Part shown: positions 26,563 to 35,722 of the stretch, one piece after another
Layout: the number at the start of each line of letters is the position of its first letter
How positions within the stretch are numbered: position 1 is the stretch's first letter
Origin: Phenylobacterium zucineum HLK1
GTDB lineage: Bacteria > Pseudomonadota > Alphaproteobacteria > Caulobacterales > Caulobacteraceae
Direction of reading: 5' to 3'
Assembly: GCF_000017265.1 (NCBI RefSeq)
Contig: NC_011143.1
Location: 124,001-188,000 of the forward strand
Length of the DNA: 64,000 bases
Notes under the pieces: model-generated
Told to the model about the DNA's origin: nothing
Seen by the model: only the letters and a program-made list of their open reading frames with translations
The model's database searches: none
Translations under genes and position numbers: made by a program

Positions 26563-28203
26563 TCACCCTCTTCCGGGTTCCTGGATCATTTCGATCGCGT
26601 GACAGGGACAGGTTTCGAAGCAGACCGCGCAGCCGGTGCACCGATCGTACAGGTAGCGGTAACGCCGGCCGGGCCCGAGCTTCTCGATCGCCTGCTCGGG
26701 ACAGGCCGCGTAGCACTGATCGCACTCGAAGCAGTTGCCGCAGGACAGGCAGCGTCTGGCCTCAAACCGGGCGGCGGCCTCGCTCAGCCCGGCCTGGATT
26801 TCCGCGAAACCGGTCGTGCGATCAGCCGGCGCAATCACCGGCTGTACGCTCGGCTCGGCGTCGCTGTAGACCGGCAGGTGCAGCATATCGAAGGAGACGA
26901 CCGGCGACCTTTGCGCCGCGGGGACATCGTCGGCGCGCAACCAGGCGTCGATCCGCCGCGCGGCGGCCTTCCCGTGGCCGACCGCCGTCGTGACGGTCCG
27001 GGCGCCCGGCGCCATGTCGCCGCCGGCGAAAATCCCGGGATGACCGGTCATCATCTTCTGATCGAGGACGACCGCGCCGTCTGACTGGAACGCGACGCCC
27101 GGAATCTTCTCCAGCAAGACCCGCTCCACCTGTTGCCCCAGCGCGAGCACGACCGCGTCGGCGGCGAGGGTTTCGAAGCGTCCTGTCGGCTGCGGCCGGC
27201 CGTCGAGGTCGAGCTCCATGCGCTCGACCGTGAGTTCGGTTCCTTCGAGCGCGTCGAGGCGCGTCAGCCACTTGATCTTCACGCCTTCCTCGACGGCCTC
27301 TTGCGCCTCGAAGGCGTGGGCTTCCATGTGCGCACGATCGGAGACGAAGACGATGAGGGCTTCCTCCGCGCCGAGGCGCTTGGCGCTGCGCGCCGCGTCC
27401 ATGGCGGTGTTGCCGGCCCCGTACACGACGACGCGGCGGCCGAGCTTCGGCGCCTCGCCGCTGGCGACGCCGCGCAGCAGACTGACCGCCGTCACGAGCC
27501 GGGCGGCGTCGCTGGCCGGAAGGTCGATGCGCTTGCCGATCTGGGCGCCGATGGCGAGGAAGACGGCGTCGAAACCGCCGCTGGCCTTCTCCGCAAGCAC
27601 GTCCTCGACTTTGTGGTTGAGGACGATCCTGACGCCCATCGCCTCGATCGTCTGGACCTCCTTCAGCAGATCGGCGCGCGGCAGCCGATAGGCCGGGATG
27701 CCGAACTGCATCATGCCGCCGGGCTGCGGAGCCGCCTCGCGGATCTCCACGTCATGTCCGAGCCGCGCCAGGTGATAGGCGGCCGACAGGCCGCTCGGGC
27801 CTGCGCCGACGACGAGCACCCGCTTGCCGGAGGGCGGCTGCCGAATCGGCAGGGTCCACCCTTGCGCCGCCGCCACGTCTCCGAGGAAGCGCTCGACCGC
27901 GTGGATCGACACCGAACTGTCGAGCTGGGCTCGGTTACAGGCGCTTTCACAGGGGTGATAGCAGACGCGGCCATGCACCGCGGGCAGGGGATTGTCTTCG
28001 ACCAGGGCCAGCCAGGCTTCGCGATAGCGACCGGCTTGCGCATGCGCGAGCCAGGCCTGGATGTTCTCGCCCGCCGGACAGGCGTCGTTGCAGGGCGGGA
28101 GAAGATCGGCATAGAGCGGACGCCGCGCGCGCGTCGGCCCGGCGCCGGGGGCGCCAAGCAGATCGACAAGCCGCGTGAAATCCGGGTGCTGTCCCGCGGT
28201 CAC
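26563..28203 (-). CDS. NAD(P)H-linked flavin/Fe-S oxidoreductase (glutamate-synthase-beta-like) with C-terminal ferredoxin domain
   Basis: 546 aa. The N-terminal Fe-S segment (CNDACPAGENIQAW and CYHPCESACNRAQLD, about 38-100) matches the GltD-type cluster domain. The FAD site VVGAGPSGLSAAYHLARLG is near 130 and the NADPH site VVYGAGNTAMDAARSAK near 270. The C-terminus (about 470-540) carries two [4Fe-4S] motifs, CLSCGNCFECDQCYAACPEQ and CTGCAVCFETCPCHAIEM. It is not a glutamate synthase subunit: no large subunit is present and it adds ferredoxin clusters. Its position directly before nifJ suggests electron transfer between NAD(P)H and the ferredoxin pool that serves PFOR. Direction of flow is unknown. 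Confidence 0.88.
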   Translation of the reverse strand: MTAGQHPDFTRLVDLLGAPGAGPTRARRPLYADLLPPCNDACPAGENIQAWLAHAQAGRYREAWLALVEDNPLPAVHGRVCYHPCESACNRAQLDSSVSIHAVERFLGDVAAAQGWTLPIRQPPSGKRVLVVGAGPSGLSAAYHLARLGHDVEIREAAPQPGGMMQFGIPAYRLPRADLLKEVQTIEAMGVRIVLNHKVEDVLAEKASGGFDAVFLAIGAQIGKRIDLPASDAARLVTAVSLLRGVASGEAPKLGRRVVVYGAGNTAMDAARSAKRLGAEEALIVFVSDRAHMEAHAFEAQEAVEEGVKIKWLTRLDALEGTELTVERMELDLDGRPQPTGRFETLAADAVVLALGQQVERVLLEKIPGVAFQSDGAVVLDQKMMTGHPGIFAGGDMAPGARTVTTAVGHGKAAARRIDAWLRADDVPAAQRSPVVSFDMLHLPVYSDAEPSVQPVIAPADRTTGFAEIQAGLSEAAARFEARRCLSCGNCFECDQCYAACPEQAIEKLGPGRRYRYLYDRCTGCAVCFETCPCHAIEMIQEPGRG

Positions 28204-28228
28204 TTGCGCAACTCCGTCAGTCGTCCTG

Positions 28229-29266
28229 CTAGGCCGCGATGATTACCTTCAGCGCCTGGGTGTCCGCGGCGCGGGCGAAGGTGTCGTAGGCGGCGAGAAT
28301 CTCATCGAGCCTGAAGCGATGCGTGATGAGCTGGCTCGGGTCGAGCTTCCTGGATTGCACCGTCTTCAACAGCATGGGCGTCGACACCGTATCCACCAGT
28401 CGCGTGGTGATGGCGATGTTCTGCGACCACAGCCGATCCAGGTGCAGATCGACCTTTCGGCCATGCACGCCGATATTGGCGATCACCCCGCCCGGGCCGA
28501 CCAGGTCCTGGCAAAGCTCGAAGGTCGCCGGGACGCCGACCGCTTCGATCGCGGTGTCGACGCCGCGGCCGCCGGTCAGCGCCTTCACCGTCTCGGCCGC
28601 GCGGCCGTCCCCGCTGTTGATGGTCTGGGTCGCGCCGAACTGCCGGGCGATCCCCAGCCGGTTGTCGTCGAGGTCGATCATGATGATCTCGGCGGGCGAA
28701 TAGAACTGGGCGGTGAGCAGGGCGGCCAAGCCGATCGGTCCGGCGCCCACGATGGCCACCGTCCCGCCCGGCGCGACCTTGCCGTTGAGCACTCCGCATT
28801 CGAAGCCGGTGGGCAGGATGTCGCTCAGCATGACCAGCGCCTCCTCATCGGCGCCGGCCGGGACCGGATAGAGGCTGGTGTCGGCATGGGGCGTGCGGAC
28901 GTATTCGGCCTGGGTGCCGTCGATCTCGTTGCCGAGGATCCAGCCGCCCGTGGTGCAATGCGAATACATGCCGCGCCGGCAGTAATCGCATTTGCCGCAG
29001 GCCGAGATGCAGGAGATCAGGACATGGTCCCCCGGGCGGAAGGCGGTGACCGCGGCGCCGACGGAGTCGACGATCCCCACGCCCTCGTGGCCGAGGATTC
29101 GCCCCGGCGCGCAGGTCGCGACATCGCCCTTGAGGATGTGCAGATCTGTCCCGCAGATCGTCGTCTTGACAATCCGCACGATCGCGTCCCCCGGCGCCTG
29201 AAGCTCGGGCTTGGGTCGATCTTCCAGCGACTTTTGCCCGGGCCCGCCGTACACCAAGGCTTTCAT
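28229..29266 (-). CDS. Zinc-dependent alcohol dehydrogenase (MDR family)
   Basis: 345 aa from the ATG at 29266 (MKALVYGGPG), preceded by GGAGAG; longer in-frame starts add Arg-rich non-homologous sequence. Catalytic zinc ligands lie in ICGTDLHI and GHEGVGIVDSVG. The structural zinc loop has four cysteines (ISACGKCDYCRRGMYSHC). The nucleotide site is AIVGAGPIGLAA with an acidic residue (IDLDDNR) that favours NAD. It most resembles the broad formaldehyde/alcohol dehydrogenase group found in FNR/DosR-type regulons. It is first in the adh - flavin oxidoreductase - nifJ - DHOD-like run, 25 bp ahead of the next gene. Substrate cannot be read from sequence. Confidence 0.92.
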   Translation of the reverse strand: MKALVYGGPGQKSLEDRPKPELQAPGDAIVRIVKTTICGTDLHILKGDVATCAPGRILGHEGVGIVDSVGAAVTAFRPGDHVLISCISACGKCDYCRRGMYSHCTTGGWILGNEIDGTQAEYVRTPHADTSLYPVPAGADEEALVMLSDILPTGFECGVLNGKVAPGGTVAIVGAGPIGLAALLTAQFYSPAEIIMIDLDDNRLGIARQFGATQTINSGDGRAAETVKALTGGRGVDTAIEAVGVPATFELCQDLVGPGGVIANIGVHGRKVDLHLDRLWSQNIAITTRLVDTVSTPMLLKTVQSRKLDPSQLITHRFRLDEILAAYDTFARAADTQALKVIIAA

Positions 29267-29811
29267 CGGACTCTCCTGCCGTTCAGCTGGCTTGACGCAC
29301 GCGCGTCGCGAACCTTTCAGCTTTGCCGCGAGAAATCGCGCGAAAACCATGTCGCCTGCGCCCCCGCCGAGCGGGATCGTCCCGCCAACGCTCGGCCGGC
29401 GGCGCCGCACGGCAAGGACATGAGGCGCCTCGGGCGGGGCAGGGTCCCTGCCGGCCGTCTCGACGCGACGAGCGGATGGGAACGCGCGTGCCTGCAGGGA
29501 GCGAGGCATCGGTCCGATGATGCCAGCACGCCAGCCCGGTCCGGAGGCGCCCGGCTCCCCTGGGCAGGATGCCGCTAGGGACGAATAGCGGCGCCGCCCC
29601 GGATCCGGACGCCCCCACGTAAGGAGAGACCAGGTCCTGCGTCATGGAAGCGACGCCGGGGGCGTGCGGCGATGGCGCCGAAGCGGACCTTGGCCAGGCA
29701 GCGGCGACACGCGCCGTTCATCCAACGCCGCGAGGCAGGAATGACATCCGAAGTTCGGAGTATGGTCCAACCCTCGGGCGGGTGGAGCTCACGCACAAGG
29801 TTCCACGCCCA
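29267..29811. other. Divergent intergenic stretch
   Basis: 545 bp between the alcohol dehydrogenase and the phasin-like gene. Open frames here lack recognisable composition or ribosome-binding sites. No TTGA-N6-TCAA site is present, although the adh-nifJ run would be an expected FNR target. Nothing else is seen. Confidence 0.5.
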
Positions 29812-30207
29812 ATGACAAAGTCCAGCAGACACCGCGGTTCGGCTCCTGCAGCCGTGATTGGCCGCACGCTTGGCGGTCCCGAGGTCCGCGCCGCTCGCTC
29901 GCCTACGGCTGCGGGACTGACGCTGTCGGCCGTCCGGGCGTTCGGCGGCGAGACGCACGAAGCGTTCGTGCAGGCCTGCACGCTGCAGCGTGAAAGCCTG
30001 CAGCACGCCGAGCACCGGCTGGCGGGCCTGGCCGGGCAACTGGCGAGCGTCCACGAGCTCGACGCGGCCCTGCGCCTGAAGACACAGATTACCGAGTGCC
30101 TGGCTGACGCCGCCGATGCCAATGTTCGGATCTGGGCCGATCTGGTGCAACAGGTGCGGGCGGGCTGTGGTCGCTTCCAAGCCGGTCCCGGATCACCCTC
30201 TCACTGA
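29812..30207 (+). CDS. Phasin-like helical protein (tentative)
   Basis: 131 aa if started at the ATG at 29812 (MTKSSRHRGS). The frame stays open upstream to 29644, but that part looks non-coding. Residues about 45-125 are almost wholly helical with the heptad-like run ESLQHAEHRLAGLAGQLASV and ELDAALRLKTQITECLADAADANVRIW, the pattern of small phasins that coat polyhydroxyalkanoate granules. Family membership is an inference from composition. It is divergent from adh and 200 bp ahead of lemA. Confidence 0.45.
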   Translation: MTKSSRHRGSAPAAVIGRTLGGPEVRAARSPTAAGLTLSAVRAFGGETHEAFVQACTLQRESLQHAEHRLAGLAGQLASVHELDAALRLKTQITECLADAADANVRIWADLVQQVRAGCGRFQAGPGSPSH

Positions 30208-30407
30208 ACGCTCCGCCTGGCCGGTCCACGCCGACCTCGCCCTGTCACGAGCGATCCACCCCGGTCTTGGCGGGCCAGCCGGCGGCGTCCCTCCTGACCC
30301 TCGGAGGAAGGCCTCGGTTGGCGCAGGTGTAATCCGCTCGCGCCCCTGGCGTCTCTTGCTCGACAGCCAAGCTGCTTGTTGGCGACGCATGTCCACGGGA
30401 GAGCGAC

Positions 30408-31055
30408 GTGGCATCACTGATCCGACGTCTAGCGCGTCTGAGCGCGCTGTTCTTGATACCCATCGCCCTGGCGGGCTGCGGGATCAACACCATCCCGACC
30501 AAACAGGAGAAGGCGCGGGCGAGCTGGGCGGACGTGCAGAGCCAATACCAGCGCCGCGCGGACCTGATCCCCAATCTGGTGGAAACGGTGCGCGGGTATG
30601 CGGCGCAGGAGCGCACTGTGTTGCGCGAGGTCGTGCAAGCCCGCGCCTCGGCGACCCAGGTCCGGGTCGACGCTTCGACTGTCACCGACCCGGCCGCGTT
30701 CCAGCGCTACCAGGCGGCTCAGAACCAGCTCACGGGCGTCCTTGGTCGTCTCCTGGCGATCAGCGAGAATTATCCGGACCTGAAATCCAACCAGAATTTC
30801 CTGGCGCTTCAGAGCCAGCTCGAGGGGACGGAGAATCGGATCGCCGTCGCGCGCCGCGACTACAACGAGGCGGTGCGTGACTACAACACCAGCCTGCGCA
30901 CCTTCCCCACCATCATCTGGGCGAAGACCGCCTATGCGTCCGCCCAGCCGATGCAACTCTTCCAAGCGACGCCGTCGTCCCAGGCGGCGCCGTCGGTGAG
31001 TTTCGCCCCGCCGGCGCCGAACACGGACGCTGCCCCCGCCGCGCCTCCGCAATGA
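30408..31055 (+). CDS. lemA: LemA family lipoprotein
   Basis: 215 aa from the GTG at 30408, with GGGAGAG ahead of it. A lipoprotein signal ends in the lipobox LAGC with Cys24. The LemA helical domain (about 35-185) shows the family blocks QRRADLIPNLVETVRGYAAQE, QNQLTGVLGRLLAISENYPDLKSNQNFLALQSQLEGTENRI (in two parts) and RDYNEAVRDYNTSLRTFP. A Pro/Ala-rich tail follows. LemA proteins are membrane-associated and are almost always next to TPM-domain proteins, as here; their stop/start codons overlap by 4 bp. Confidence 0.95.
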   Translation: MASLIRRLARLSALFLIPIALAGCGINTIPTKQEKARASWADVQSQYQRRADLIPNLVETVRGYAAQERTVLREVVQARASATQVRVDASTVTDPAAFQRYQAAQNQLTGVLGRLLAISENYPDLKSNQNFLALQSQLEGTENRIAVARRDYNEAVRDYNTSLRTFPTIIWAKTAYASAQPMQLFQATPSSQAAPSVSFAPPAPNTDAAPAAPPQ

Positions 31056-31840
31056 CGATCCAGGCGCGCTCGCGATTCGCGGCGGCCCTGTCGCTGCTTG
31101 TCGGTTTGCTCGTTTGCACCGCCGCCGCCGCGGCGCTGACCTTCCCGAGCCTAACCGGTCGGGTGGTGGATGGCGCGAACATTCTGTCGGCGCCGACGGA
31201 AGCGGCGCTGACCGCCAAGCTGGAGGCGCTCGAGGTCCAGACCTCTCGGCAGCTGGTGGTGGTCACGCTGCCCTCTCTGCAGGGCCAGGAGATCGAGGAC
31301 TACGGCTACCAGCTGGGCCGGGCTTGGGCCATCGGCGAGAGGGGACGCAACACCGGGGTGCTCTTGATCGTCGCGCCGGCAGAGCGACGCGTCCGTGTCG
31401 AGGTGGGCTACGGGCTGGAAGGCGTGCTGACTGACGCGCTGGCCACCGTGATCCTGCAGGAGCGGGTCTTGCCCCGGTTCAGGTCCGGGGACTTCGAGGG
31501 CGGCGTCGTCTCCGGCGCGGACGCGCTGATCGAGCAGCTGTCGTTGCCGGACGGTGAGGCCAGGGCGAGAGTCGCAGCCAGCGCCCAGCAGCAGACAAGC
31601 GCCGACGGTTCCGTACCGACCATCGTCCTGGTCCTGCTTGGACTTTGGGTGGTGATGGGGATTTTCGGGATGATCACCGGCCGGCGAGGCCACCGCATGG
31701 ACATGTGGCTGCTGCCGCTTCTTCTGCTGATGAGCGCCGGTCATGGTGGCCGCGGTCACGGCGGCCGAGGACACGGCGGCGGGGGATTCCGCGGCGGTGG
31801 CGGTTCGTTCGGCGGCGGCGGCGCCTCGGGACGCTGGTAG
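31052..31840 (+). CDS. TPM-domain (YgcG-type) exported membrane protein
   Basis: 262 aa. Signal peptide (residues 1-about 28, ALSLLVGLLVCTAAAAAL), TPM domain about 30-155 beginning LTGRVVDGANILS and containing RQLVVVTLPSLQGQEIEDYG, RGRNTGVLLIVAPAERRVRVEVGYGLEG and VLPRFRSGDFEGGVVSGADA. Two C-terminal hydrophobic segments (about 190-225) precede a glycine/histidine-rich tail (HGGRGHGGRGHGGGG). The ATG overlaps the lemA stop. Proposed roles of this pair include photosystem or cell-envelope repair; function in proteobacteria is unclear. Confidence 0.93.
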   Translation: MTIQARSRFAAALSLLVGLLVCTAAAAALTFPSLTGRVVDGANILSAPTEAALTAKLEALEVQTSRQLVVVTLPSLQGQEIEDYGYQLGRAWAIGERGRNTGVLLIVAPAERRVRVEVGYGLEGVLTDALATVILQERVLPRFRSGDFEGGVVSGADALIEQLSLPDGEARARVAASAQQQTSADGSVPTIVLVLLGLWVVMGIFGMITGRRGHRMDMWLLPLLLLMSAGHGGRGHGGRGHGGGGFRGGGGSFGGGGASGRW

Positions 31841-31841
31841 C

Positions 31842-32542
31842 ATGCTTCTGACCTCAGCCGACCATGAACGCATCGCCGCCGCGGTCGCCGCCGCGGAGGC
31901 CAAGACCCGCGGCGAGGTCGTCTGCGTGGTGATCGACGAAGCTTCGCCCTATCCCGAGACGCCGCTCGCCTGGGCTGCGTTCGGCGCGCTCGTTCTGCCC
32001 CTGGCGGGCCTGGCGTTGCTGAAAGTCACCGCGGCGCTGCGCCACTTCGACGCGCCGGGCGGTTGGGGGCTGCGCAAGCCGCGGCTCCGCATGCGCCGGT
32101 GCTCACCGCCCTGACCGGCTACGCCTTGCTGCAATGCCTGTTGTTCGTGGGCATCTTTGCGGTCGCCTTGGTCCCGCCCGTCCGCCGCAGCTTGACCCCC
32201 AGCTTGCTCAAGCGGGCGCGGGTGCGCGAGCGGGCCGTGCAGCAGTTCTTCGCAAGCGGCCTGCACAAGACTCGTGAGCGGACGGGGGTTCTGATCTTCG
32301 CCTCGCTCGGCGAGCGACAGGCGGAAGTCCTCGCGGACGTGGGCATCGATGAGAAGGTGGCGGCTTCAGACTGGGAGGCCGCCATCGCCGACCTGGTCGC
32401 GGGAGTCAGGGCTGGCCGGCCGGCCGATGGTTTCGTGGCGGCCATCGAACGCTGCGGTCGGCTGCTGGCGCAGCACTTCCCCGCAGGATCGGACAATCCT
32501 GACGAATTGCCGAACGCGCTCGTCGAGTCGCCGCAGCGTTAG
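31842..32542 (+). pseudogene. Second TPM-domain protein, split by a single-base frameshift
   Basis: The N-terminal part starts at the ATG at 31842 (MLLTSADHERIAAAVAAAEA) and reads to GGWG near 32069. The remainder of the family sequence (AAQAAAPHAPVLTALTGYAL ... RERTGVLIFASLGERQAEVL) continues in another frame to 32542. One extra G in the G5 run at 32065-32069 would restore a single 233-residue protein of the usual layout: TPM domain with two internal membrane segments. The upstream gene ends 1 bp before it. It is either a real disruption or a sequencing/assembly indel. Confidence 0.8.
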
Positions 32543-32632
32543 GGCAAGCGGCTCGGTCCCTGACAAGGCCCCGCTCTGCGGCGAGATGACCCCTCAAGGG
32601 GAGCGGTTGTTTGCCATTGTTCGGAGGCCCTG

Positions 32633-33895
32633 TTGTCGATGATCGAGATCCTGGGGCGACTGCTTGTCTCCCTGGCTGTGGGGTTGCTGATCGGCCTGGA
32701 GCGGGGTTGGCGCAGCCGCGACGCCCCGGAGGGCGGCCGCGCCGCCGGCTTGCGGACGCTTGGTCTGGCCGGGCTGCTGGGAGGCGTCCTGGCCGTGATC
32801 GGTGGCGCGTCCGGCGTCCTGCTGGTCGGCTTTGGTCTCCTGGCCCTGGCGCTGGTCCTGACGGTGTTCCAGGTTCTGGAGGCGCGGGCGACGGGAAACG
32901 CCAGCGCCACGGGCGTCGTGGCGGGCCTGCTCGCCTTCGGGTTCGGGGCGTTGGCCGTGCTCGGCGATCCGGTCCTGGCTATCGCCGGCGGCGTCTCGAC
33001 GACGGTCATTCTCGCCTTCAAGCAGCCGCTGCACGCCGGCGTCCGCGCCCTGTCGTGGCCGGAGCTGCGCGCCCTCTTCGTGCTGCTGGTGATGACGGCG
33101 CTGGTGCTGCCGATCTTGCCGGACCGGACGCTGGATCCCTGGGCGGCCCTCAATCCGCGCCGGATTTGGCTATTGGCGGTGCTGATCGCCGGCGTCTCGT
33201 TTGTCGGCTACTTCGCCATGCGGCTGGTCGGCCGCCGCGGCGGGCTGATGATGGCGGCGCTGGCGGGCGGTCTCGCCTCGTCCACGGCGACCACCTTGAG
33301 TTTCGCGCGCCTTGTCCGGCAACAACCGCCGCTCTGCGGCTGGCTCGCGGCCGGCACCTTGTTCGCCAGCGGCATGATGGGCCTGCGCGTGGTGGTGGTG
33401 GTTGCGGCGGCGGTCGATCGCAGCTTCGCAGTGCAGCTGCTCGGTCCCATGGCCGCGTTCGCCGCCGCGTCCTTTCTGGCGGGCGGCGTGCTGTTGACGC
33501 GCCGCCCCGCCGATGGCGTCGACGACCCGGGCCCGCGGGTGGGCAACCCGGTGGAGCTCGGCGCCGCCTTGAAGTTCGCGGCCTTGATCGCCGTCCTCAT
33601 GCTGCTCGCCAAGCTGTCCGCCCGCTGGCTCGGACGCTGGGGCGTCTATGGTCTGGCGGCGGTTTCGGGGTTGGCGGATGTTGATGCGCTGACGCTCTCA
33701 ATCGCGGGCATGAGTGCGGCGGAGCTGACGCGATCAGCCGCAACGCTGGCGGTGCTCATCGGCGTGGCGGCCAACACGCTCGCCAAATCCGTGATCGCAG
33801 GACTGGTCGGAACGCGCAGGCATGGGCTGCTGGTGGGCGTCCCCGGTCTAGCGGCGCTCCTGGCGGCGGCCGCCGTCTACGCGTTCATCGGTTGA
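32633..33895 (+). CDS. MgtC/SapB-type membrane protein with DUF4010 domain
   Basis: 420 aa from the TTG at 32633, 5 bp after a strong GGAGG; an ATG at 32639 is the alternative and gives 418 aa. The first quarter is MgtC-like with the signature LAVGLLIGLERGWR and four membrane helices. DUF4010 (about 175-410) holds about eight more helices, including the segments LAGGLASSTATTLSFARL and LAVLIGVAANTLAKSVIAGL. The protein is an inner-membrane protein; members are thought to be transporters or acid/Mg2+ stress factors, but no substrate is established. It lies downstream of the LemA/TPM genes and converges with the exported protein at 33848. Confidence 0.9.
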   Translation: MSMIEILGRLLVSLAVGLLIGLERGWRSRDAPEGGRAAGLRTLGLAGLLGGVLAVIGGASGVLLVGFGLLALALVLTVFQVLEARATGNASATGVVAGLLAFGFGALAVLGDPVLAIAGGVSTTVILAFKQPLHAGVRALSWPELRALFVLLVMTALVLPILPDRTLDPWAALNPRRIWLLAVLIAGVSFVGYFAMRLVGRRGGLMMAALAGGLASSTATTLSFARLVRQQPPLCGWLAAGTLFASGMMGLRVVVVVAAAVDRSFAVQLLGPMAAFAAASFLAGGVLLTRRPADGVDDPGPRVGNPVELGAALKFAALIAVLMLLAKLSARWLGRWGVYGLAAVSGLADVDALTLSIAGMSAAELTRSAATLAVLIGVAANTLAKSVIAGLVGTRRHGLLVGVPGLAALLAAAAVYAFIG

Positions 33896-34210
33896 ACGGG
33901 CCTCCGGCCCTGGCGCCGCGGCGGCGGCCTCCCGGGCCACGAGTTCGTTGGCGCAGGCCGCATGCAACGGCTCCATCTTCTCGGGGGGCACGAGCCGCGT
34001 TGTCTTGCCACGGGCGCCGTGATGCCGGGTCCCGCGCGGCGCCATGGCCGGGCCGACGATGGGGCGACAACGTTCATGGAGCTGCGCCGCGTCGAGTTCG
34101 TGGCCGGGGCTCATCGGCGACGGCGCGGCATCCGGCGGCGGCGTCTGCCCGGCGGCCGCGCCCGCGGCGAGACTGAGGCAAGCGGCGAGCATGAGGGCGG
34201 TGCGGGACAT
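33848..34210 (-). CDS. Small exported protein of unknown function
   Basis: 120 aa. Signal peptide MSRTALMLAACLSLAAGAAAG (cleavage near residue 21). The mature part is Pro/Ala-rich with two cysteines (LHERCRPIVGPAMAP and EPLHAACANELVA) that may pair in the periplasm. No family recognised. Its last 48 bp overlap the end of the MgtC/DUF4010 gene tail to tail, and its 5' end is 153 bp from the divergent beta-CASP gene. Confidence 0.6.
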   Translation of the reverse strand: MSRTALMLAACLSLAAGAAAGQTPPPDAAPSPMSPGHELDAAQLHERCRPIVGPAMAPRGTRHHGARGKTTRLVPPEKMEPLHAACANELVAREAAAAAPGPEARSTDERVDGGRRQERR

Positions 34211-34363
34211 GGGGGATGCGCTCCAGGTTCATGCGAACGATGGAACGCTCCAGGCCAAGTGGCTTTGACCGAGCGCAAAGGCGGACCTGTAATCTCTGGC
34301 TGGGCCCGCGCGTCTTGCACCCGATCTGCGACAGCCGCGCGAGCGGCCCTTCAAGGAACACCC

Positions 34364-35722
34364 ATGCTCAGTTTGACGAGTCTCGGCGGGGCCGGGACGG
34401 TGACCGGCTCGAAGCACCTGCTCGAACATGACGGCCGCTCCATCCTGGTGGACTGCGGACTCTTCCAAGGACAGAAGGCGCTGCGCGAGCAGAACTGGGC
34501 GGCCTTTCCGGTCGACCCCGCCAAGCTCGGCGGGCTGGTGCTGACCCACGCCCACCTCGACCACTCCGGCTACATTCCGAAGCTGGTCAAGGAAGGGTTC
34601 CGGGAGCGGATCGTCTCCACCCACGCCACGATGGAGCTCTGCGACATCCTGCTGCGGGACAGCGGGCACATCCAGGAGAACGACGCGGAGTTCGCGAATC
34701 GCCACGGTTATTCGAAGCACAAGCCGGCCCTGCCGCTTTATGGCGTACGCGACGCCGAGCGCGCGCTGGAGTTCTTCTCGCCGGCGGACGTGCACAAGCC
34801 GATCCAGCTTCCCGGCGGGGCGGAGCTCATGCTGCGGCGGGCGGGCCACATCCTCGGCGCCGCCACGGCCGAGATCGCCTGGGGCGGCCGCAAGGTGGTG
34901 TTCTCCGGCGATCTCGGACGTTACGACGATGCGGTGATGCGCGACCCCGAGCCCGTGCCGGAGGCCGATTACCTGATCGTGGAGTCCACCTATGGCAACC
35001 GTCACCACGAGGAGACGGACTCCACCGAAGCGCTCGGCAGGGCCATCGAGCGCACCGTCCAGCGAGGCGGGACCGTGGTGATCCCGGCCTTCGCCGTCGG
35101 GCGGGCGCAGGCGCTGCTCTATCACATCTGGAAGCTCAAGCAGGCCGGGCGCATCCCGCTGGTGCCGGTCTATCTCGACAGCCCGATGGCGATCGACGCC
35201 AGCGAGATGCTCTGCAGCCACCTGGACGATCACCGGCTCACGCCGGAGGTCTGCCGCGCCGCCTGCGCGGTCGCCACCTACACGCGCGACGTGGAGGACT
35301 CCAAGGCGATCAACCACAACAGCATGCCGAAAGTGATCATTTCCGCCAGCGGCATGGCCACTGGCGGGCGGGTCCTGCACCACATGAAGGCCTATGGTCC
35401 CGACCGCCGCAACCTGATCCTGTTCTCCGGCTTCCAGGCGGCGGGCACCCGCGGCTCGGCCCTGCTCGGCGGCGCCAAGGAGGTGAAGATCCACGGCCAA
35501 TGGGTCACCATCAATGCGGAAGTGAAGAACCTGGCCATGCTGTCAGCCCATGCCGACGCCGAGGAGATCCTGCGCTGGCTGGGCGGCTTCAAGCGGCCGC
35601 CGACGCGCACCTTCATCGTCCACGGCGAGCCGGACGCCTCCGAAACCTTGCGAACGCGCATCGAGGGCGAGCTCGGCTGGAGCTGCACCGTCTCGACGCC
35701 CATGCGGAGGTACGAGCTGTGA
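34364..35722 (+). CDS. Beta-CASP metallo-beta-lactamase RNase (YSH1-like)
   Basis: 452 aa from the ATG at 34364 (MLSLTSLGGAGTVTGSKHLL), with CAAGGAAC upstream. Zinc motif THAHLDHSG (HxHxDH) at about 64-72, and later ligands in HILGAATAEI and VFSGDLGRYDDAV. The beta-CASP cap (about 200-330) includes GTVVIPAFAVGRAQALLYHI. The C-terminal RMMBL motifs IISASGMATGGRVLHHMK and LSAHADAEEILRWL complete the CPSF/YSH1 arrangement. Bacterial members are RNA endo/exonucleases. The stop codon overlaps the GTG of the next gene by 4 bp. It is the first of three coupled genes for RNA/nucleotide breakdown and reuse. Confidence 0.92.
   Translation: MLSLTSLGGAGTVTGSKHLLEHDGRSILVDCGLFQGQKALREQNWAAFPVDPAKLGGLVLTHAHLDHSGYIPKLVKEGFRERIVSTHATMELCDILLRDSGHIQENDAEFANRHGYSKHKPALPLYGVRDAERALEFFSPADVHKPIQLPGGAELMLRRAGHILGAATAEIAWGGRKVVFSGDLGRYDDAVMRDPEPVPEADYLIVESTYGNRHHEETDSTEALGRAIERTVQRGGTVVIPAFAVGRAQALLYHIWKLKQAGRIPLVPVYLDSPMAIDASEMLCSHLDDHRLTPEVCRAACAVATYTRDVEDSKAINHNSMPKVIISASGMATGGRVLHHMKAYGPDRRNLILFSGFQAAGTRGSALLGGAKEVKIHGQWVTINAEVKNLAMLSAHADAEEILRWLGGFKRPPTRTFIVHGEPDASETLRTRIEGELGWSCTVSTPMRRYEL

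Noticed and set aside
29575-30180. Minus-strand open frame opposite the phasin-like gene
   Set aside because: Composition is Arg-rich and non-homologous, and the other strand gives a more protein-like helical sequence.
34265-34278. TTGACCGAGCGCAA ahead of the beta-CASP gene as a further FNR-type site
   Set aside because: One half-site is GCAA rather than TCAA; a single mismatch of this kind is common by chance, so it was not counted.
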